Positions 17,019 to 20,739 of a stretch of DNA of 20,739 nt are shown piece by piece. This DNA comes from Paracoccaceae bacterium (GTDB lineage Bacteria > Pseudomonadota > Alphaproteobacteria > Rhodobacterales > Rhodobacteraceae). Made by a program: the position numbers and the translations under genes. The stretch covers positions 1 to 20,739 of the forward strand of contig SBFT01000019.1 in the NCBI GenBank assembly GCA_006227805.1. Reading direction: 5' to 3'. Every line of letters begins with the position of its first letter. The stretch's first letter is position 1. The notes under the pieces are model-generated. The model had not been told where the DNA came from and did not search any database. It worked only from the letters and a program-made list of their open reading frames with translations.

Positions 17019-17133
17019 GGAGGGGGCTCCGCCCCCACCCTTCGGGCCCCCCGGGATATTTGGAGCGAGAGGAAGGAGCGATCCGGGTCTTCCTCTCGCT
17101 GAAAATATCCCGGAGCGCGAGGCAGAGCCTCGC
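17019..17133. repeat. Cluster of three palindromes between convergent genes (bidirectional terminator or repetitive element)
   Basis: Three inverted repeats follow one another. The first is GGGGGC-TCC-GCCCCC at 17022-17036. The second is a long one with 25-nt arms (17051-17075 and 17089-17113) matching at 23 of 25 positions around a 13-nt spacer; its ends are CCGGGATATTT and the complement. The third is GCGAGGC-AGA-GCCTCGC at 17117-17133, six to seven nt past the minus-strand glycosyltransferase stop. The cluster fills the gap between convergent units, so it probably ends transcription from both sides. From memory, elements with a GGGGGCTCCGCCCCC block and a CCCGGGATATTT block recur in intergenic regions of Rhodobacteraceae. 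I cannot check copy number here. Confidence 0.75.
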
Positions 17134-17138
17134 AAGAG

Positions 17139-18185
17139 TCACCCCCTGTCCGACCAGAGCAGGTCATAGACATGCGCGATGCCCGCGGCCTCGGCCCGGG
17201 CGCTGAAGCTTCGCTCGGCGATCTCGCGCGCGGCGATGGCCATGGCCGCGTGTCGGTCGGGATCGGACAGGATCGCCCTCGTGGCCTCGGCCGCCGCCTG
17301 CGCCGCCTCCTGCGGGACGATCACGCCGCTGCGGCCTTGCGCCGAGAAGGCCTCGAAATAGCCCGCCCGCGATCCGATGAAGGGCGTGCCGCTGGCCATG
17401 GCCTCGAGGGGGACCATGCCATAGCCTTCGTAGCGCGGCAGTTGCACCACCAGCGACAGGGCGCGCATCAGGGCGGGCAGGTCGGTGGCGGGCAGCTCGC
17501 CTACGAAGCGGATGCGGTCGATCAGGCCCGCGCGCTGCACGCGGTCCTTGAGGTCGAGGTCGAATTTCTGATGCTCGCGCGCCGCGCGCCCCACCACCAG
17601 CGCGGTGACGCCCGGCAGGTCGGGCAGGGCGCGGATCATCGCGTCGACGAAGAGATCGGTGCCCTTCTCGGGGCGGACGCGTCCGATCGTGGCGATCCCC
17701 GCCGTGCCGCCAAGACCCAGCGCCGCCCAGGCCGCCGCGCGGTCCTGCGCGGGGGTGAAGAGATCGGTATCGGCGCCATGGGGCACCACCGCGCGGACAT
17801 GCGGCACGAATGAGGCGGCCTCTTCGGTCGTGGCGATCACGGCGTCCATGCGGCCGATCAGCCAGCGTGGAAAGGCCGAGTGGCGGCGCTGCGCGGCCGA
17901 GGTGAAGACCAGCCGGATCGGCAGCCGCAGCACGTCGCGCGCCCATAGTCCGGCGCGCATCTCGGGGTTGCGGCGCACATGCCAGATCGCGAAGGGCCGG
18001 TTTGGCGGCGCCGCGCGCGACAGGGTCCGGGCCTCTCGCAGGGTGATCGGATCGGGGCATCCCGGCAGGGGCTGGCCCACCAGCGCCAGGTCGAAATCCC
18101 GGACCTGCCGGCGGATCACGTTGGCGGCCGTCGCCGAGACACCGGTGAAGTTGCGGTTGAAGTTGGTGACGAAGAGTTCGGGCAT
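17139..18185 (-). CDS. Family 4 glycosyltransferase, probably lipopolysaccharide core
   Basis: A GT-B fold glycosyltransferase of 348 residues, probably acting at the cytoplasmic face of the inner membrane. The N-terminus FVTNFNRNFTGVSATAANVI resembles the LpcC-type mannosyltransferases of rhizobial core synthesis. The C-terminal half has GRVRPEKG at 168-175 and the EX7E motif E253/E261 in EGYGMVPLEAMASGTPFIGS, which hold the nucleotide sugar. The start is ATG at 18185, overlapping the KdtA stop by one base (TGATG); a GTG at 18188 is an equally possible start. The overlap with KdtA means one operon and supports a role in adding a sugar near Kdo. The acceptor and donor sugars are inferred only; mannose is the analogy. 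Confidence 0.87.
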   Translation of the reverse strand: MPELFVTNFNRNFTGVSATAANVIRRQVRDFDLALVGQPLPGCPDPITLREARTLSRAAPPNRPFAIWHVRRNPEMRAGLWARDVLRLPIRLVFTSAAQRRHSAFPRWLIGRMDAVIATTEEAASFVPHVRAVVPHGADTDLFTPAQDRAAAWAALGLGGTAGIATIGRVRPEKGTDLFVDAMIRALPDLPGVTALVVGRAAREHQKFDLDLKDRVQRAGLIDRIRFVGELPATDLPALMRALSLVVQLPRYEGYGMVPLEAMASGTPFIGSRAGYFEAFSAQGRSGVIVPQEAAQAAAEATRAILSDPDRHAAMAIAAREIAERSFSARAEAAGIAHVYDLLWSDRG

Positions 18186-19492
18186 CACGCAGGTCCCGCA
18201 AGCAGCGTCGCCACCAGATCGTCCACCAGCCCCTCGAGCGCCGCCTGTCCGCGGTCCGCGAAGGCGCGCGCCGCCTCACCCGCCTTGGCGCGCGCCGCGT
18301 CGTCCTGCAGCCAGCGCGTGACCTGCGCCGCGATGGCGGTCGCGTCGCCCAGGATCGCGACCGCGCCCAGCCGGGCCATGGCGTCATAGGTTTCGCTGAA
18401 ATTCGCCACATGCGGGCCGCTGGCGATGGCCGCGCCGAAGAGCGCGGGTTCATAGGGGTTGTGGCCGCCGACCTCGCGCAGGGAACCGCCCAGGAACACG
18501 ATCGGCGAGAGCGCATACCAGAGCCCCATCTCGCCCAGCGTGTCGGCGAGATAGACCTGTGTCTCGGGTCCGGGCAGCGCGCCGACGCCGCGGCGGGCCG
18601 CCGTCAGGCCACGGGCGCGGATCAGGCCCTCGACGGCCCCGGCGCGGTCGGGATGGCGCGGGGCCAGGATCAGCAAAGCCTCCGGATGGCGGCGCAGGAT
18701 ACCGAGATGCGCGTCGAGGATCGCGTCCTCCTCGCCGTCATGGGTGGAACTTGCCACCCAGAGCGGACGGGTGCCGATGGCGTGACGCAGCCCTTCCAGC
18801 AACGCCGCGTCCGCAGGCAGCCGGGCGGCGAAGGACTTGAGGTTCACGCCCGCGCGCAGGCGGTCCCCCGGCGCGCCCATCCGGGCCAGATCCGTGGCCC
18901 CGTCGCGGTTCTGCGTCACGATCAGGTCGAACTGGCCCAGCACCGTCCGCGCGGTGCCGGGATATCTCGACCAGCCCTCGATCGACTTTCGGCTGAGGCG
19001 CGCATTCACCAGGGCCAGGCGGACGCCGCGCGCGCGCGCCATCATCAGCATGTTGGGCCAGAGCTCGCTTTCCACGAAAAGCCCCGCGCGCGGGCGCCAA
19101 TGGTCGAGAAAGCGCGTCACGGCGGCGGGTGTGTCGAGGGGCGCGAACTGGTGGCGCGCGCGCGGTGGCAGGCGGCGCGCCATGACCTCGGCCGAGGTGG
19201 CGGTTCCGGACGTCACCAGGACCGACAGATCGGGCCTGCGCGCCAGCATCGCGTCGATCAGGGACAGCATCGCCAGGCTTTCGCCGACGCTGGCGCCGTG
19301 AAACCAGACCACATCGCCTTCGGGGCGCGGCAGCGTTGCGTGCCCCAGCCGCTCGCGGATGCGCGCCTCGTCCACGCCGTGGCGGCGCAGCTTGCGCGCG
19401 ACCACCCGGAAGGCCAGCGGTTGCAGGGCCGCCATCGCCGCGCGGTAGGCGCGCAGAAGGAAGGTGGGCGCCCCGGGGGGCGGGGCGGACAT
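18185..19492 (-). CDS. waaA: 3-deoxy-D-manno-octulosonic acid transferase (Kdo transferase)
   Basis: KdtA/WaaA transfers Kdo from CMP-Kdo to lipid A precursor at the cytoplasmic side of the inner membrane, making the inner core of lipopolysaccharide. The protein has 435 residues (E. coli enzyme about 425). Seen: N-terminal membrane-attached stretch FLLRAYRAAMAALQPLAFRV, the catalytic Glu71 in WFHGASVGES, LFVESELWPNML near residue 136, NARLSRKS, and the C-terminal CMP-Kdo region with VFLGGSLREVGGHNPYEPAL. The ATG at 19492 lies 5 nt after the MoaA stop; an in-frame extension to 19681 is a shadow lying inside moaA. It is followed at once by a glycosyltransferase with a one-base overlap. Number of Kdo residues added cannot be read from sequence. 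Confidence 0.95.
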   Translation of the reverse strand: MSAPPPGAPTFLLRAYRAAMAALQPLAFRVVARKLRRHGVDEARIRERLGHATLPRPEGDVVWFHGASVGESLAMLSLIDAMLARRPDLSVLVTSGTATSAEVMARRLPPRARHQFAPLDTPAAVTRFLDHWRPRAGLFVESELWPNMLMMARARGVRLALVNARLSRKSIEGWSRYPGTARTVLGQFDLIVTQNRDGATDLARMGAPGDRLRAGVNLKSFAARLPADAALLEGLRHAIGTRPLWVASSTHDGEEDAILDAHLGILRRHPEALLILAPRHPDRAGAVEGLIRARGLTAARRGVGALPGPETQVYLADTLGEMGLWYALSPIVFLGGSLREVGGHNPYEPALFGAAIASGPHVANFSETYDAMARLGAVAILGDATAIAAQVTRWLQDDAARAKAGEAARAFADRGQAALEGLVDDLVATLLAGPA

Positions 19493-19497
19493 GGGAC

Positions 19498-20502
19498 TTA
19501 CCCGCCCGTATGGCTCATGTGGCGCGAGACCTGGCCCGCGACGCGCTGCCGGGAATAGTCGAAGTCGTGCCCCTTGGGCTTGCGCGCGATGGCGGCGCGG
19601 ATGGCGTCGCGCAGAACCGCATCGTCTTGCGAGGCGCGCAGGGGCGCGCGCAGGTCGGCCATGTCCTCCTGGCCGAGGCACATGTAGAGCTGGCCCGTGC
19701 AGGTCAGCCGCACGCGGTTGCAGCTTTCGCAGAAATTATGCGTGAGCGGCGTGATGAAGCCGATCTTCTGGCCCGTCTCCTCGAGCCGGACATAGCGGGC
19801 GGGGCCGCCCGTGCGCTCGGCCAGGTCGGTGACGGTGTAGCTTTCCTCGTAGCGGCGCCGGACGTCCTTCAGGGACCAGTACTGGTCCAGACGGTCCTCG
19901 TTGCCCAGATCGCCCATCGGCATGACCTCGATCCAGGTCAGGTCCATGCCGCGGTCGGCGCACCATTCTGTGATGCGGGGCAGCTCGTCCTCGTTGAAGC
20001 CCTTCAGCGCCACCGCGTTGATCTTGATCCTCAGGCCCGCCGCCTGCGCCACGTCAATGCCCTTCAGGACCTGGGGCAGGCGGCCCCAGCGGGTGATCCG
20101 GGCGAACTTGTCGTCGTCCAGCGTGTCGAGCGAGACATTGACCCGACGCACGCCCGCCTCGAAAAGCTCGGCCGCGAAACGTTCCAGCTGGCTGCCGTTG
20201 GTGGTCAGCGTCAGTTCCTTCAGTGCGCCGCTGTCGAGGTGTCGCCGCATCGCCCTGAAGAAGGTCAGGATATCGCGGCGCACCAGCGGCTCGCCCCCGG
20301 TGATGCGCAGTTTCTGGACGCCCATCCCGATGAAGGCCGAACACATGCGGTCCAGTTCCTCGAGCGTCAACAGCTCCTTCTTGGGCAGGAAGGTCATGTT
20401 CTCGGACATGCAATAGACGCAGCGGAAGTCGCAGCGGTCCGTCACCGAGACGCGCAGGTAGGAAATCGCGCGCGCGAAGGGGTCGATCAGGGGCGTGGTC
20501 AT
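19498..20502 (-). CDS. moaA: GTP 3',8-cyclase, molybdenum cofactor biosynthesis protein A
   Basis: A radical SAM enzyme of 334 residues that converts GTP to 3',8-cyclo-7,8-dihydroGTP, the first step of molybdopterin synthesis, in the cytoplasm. Seen: the SAM cluster cysteines C24, C28, C31 in TDRCDFRCVYC, the SAM-binding TGGEP at 68-72, LTTNGSQL, VSLDTLD, and the second cluster CESCNRVRLTCTGQLYMC (CX2CX13C). The C-terminus ends in the Gly-Gly pair the enzyme needs. The ATG at 20502 (MTTPLIDPFARAISYLRVS) fits the E. coli start; ATGs at 20523 and 20538 are possible longer forms, and the one at 20523 has a purine stretch upstream. It is the first gene of a unit with KdtA and a glycosyltransferase; no other moa gene is visible. 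Confidence 0.95.
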   Translation of the reverse strand: MTTPLIDPFARAISYLRVSVTDRCDFRCVYCMSENMTFLPKKELLTLEELDRMCSAFIGMGVQKLRITGGEPLVRRDILTFFRAMRRHLDSGALKELTLTTNGSQLERFAAELFEAGVRRVNVSLDTLDDDKFARITRWGRLPQVLKGIDVAQAAGLRIKINAVALKGFNEDELPRITEWCADRGMDLTWIEVMPMGDLGNEDRLDQYWSLKDVRRRYEESYTVTDLAERTGGPARYVRLEETGQKIGFITPLTHNFCESCNRVRLTCTGQLYMCLGQEDMADLRAPLRASQDDAVLRDAIRAAIARKPKGHDFDYSRQRVAGQVSRHMSHTGG

Positions 20503-20588
20503 GGCGATATTGGTATCCAGCATGCGGCTTTTCGGCAAGGGCCGTTTGCCGATTGCCGGGGCGGGGGCGGGCGGCTAGGCTTGCGGCC

Positions 20589-20739
20589 ATGCGCATCGCC
20601 GTGATCCTGATGACCCTCGCCTTGACGGGCTGCGGCCTGGCCCAGCGGATATTGCCCGAGCGGTCCGAGGGCGCCGCCGCCGAAAGTGCCGCCATGGAGC
20701 CCGCGGCCGACGCGGTGCGGCCCCAGGCGCGGCCGGACG
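20589..20739 (+). CDS. Putative small lipoprotein, 5' part (cut by window end)
   Basis: An ATG opens a frame with no stop up to the window end, 50 codons. It begins with a basic residue and a hydrophobic stretch (MRIAVILMTLALTGC) that ends in a lipobox L-T-G-C with Cys15, so the product is probably lipid-anchored after signal peptidase II cleavage. The rest so far is rich in Ala, Glu, Pro and Arg (SEGAAAESAAMEPAADAV). It is divergent from moaA across an 86-bp gap. I do not recognise the family, and a partial gene cannot be judged further. It is too short to be flagged by a long-ORF filter. Confidence 0.6.
   Translation, partial: MRIAVILMTLALTGCGLAQRILPERSEGAAAESAAMEPAADAVRPQARPD

Noticed and set aside
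18185..19681. Longer start for the Kdo transferase at 19681
   Set aside because: The extra 63 residues lie inside moaA, are Arg/Pro/Ala-rich and are absent from the family. The ATG at 19492 gives normal length.

Overview
This GC-rich window looks like a chromosomal segment of an alphaproteobacterium of the order Rhodobacterales (Rhodobacteraceae-like). The clues are the family-level look of the proteins, the dense gene packing, the runs of M20 aminoacylase-type hydrolases beside a peptide ABC transporter, and a palindromic intergenic element of a type I remember from that family. No rRNA, tRNA, CRISPR array, phage gene, transposase or integrase is visible.

Layout. (1) 1-2485, plus strand: the 3' part of pntA and complete pntB, the proton-translocating NAD(P) transhydrogenase, closed by a strong intrinsic terminator. 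(2) 2661-3944, plus: a DUF3422 protein with two C-terminal membrane helices, convergent with and overlapping by 68 bp a minus-strand YeeE/YedE thiosulfate-type transporter (3877-4950). (3) 5171-8966, minus: a peptide-type ABC transporter, with periplasmic binding protein first, then two permeases. (4) 8967-9256: a shared divergent control region with inverted repeats. (5) 9257-17008, plus: the fused double ATPase of the same transporter, an ArgE-like deacetylase, and four tandem M20D metallo-amidohydrolases, spaced 5-19 nt apart after a 7-nt gap following the ATPase. (6) 17019-17133: a cluster of three palindromes between convergent units. (7) 17139-20502, minus: a family 4 glycosyltransferase, KdtA/WaaA (Kdo transferase) and MoaA, nearly overlapping. 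(8) From 20589, plus: the start of a small lipoprotein cut by the window end.

How the genes work together. Regions 3 to 5 form one functional unit of about 12 kb. The binding protein and permeases are on one strand; the ATPase that powers them is on the other, co-directional with five cytoplasmic zinc-type amidohydrolases. The simplest reading is an uptake-and-hydrolysis locus for peptides or N-acylated amino acids: import through the ABC system, then release of the amino acid by a set of related but diverged hydrolases. The four M20D copies keep every metal ligand, so they look active, while motifs near the active site differ, which suggests different substrates. This is the most interesting part of the window. 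The other genes are housekeeping: NADPH supply, sulfur-compound uptake, lipopolysaccharide core assembly and molybdenum cofactor synthesis.

Limits: all functions come from recognising motifs and family sequences by eye. Substrates of the transporter and hydrolases, promoters and operators are inferences.
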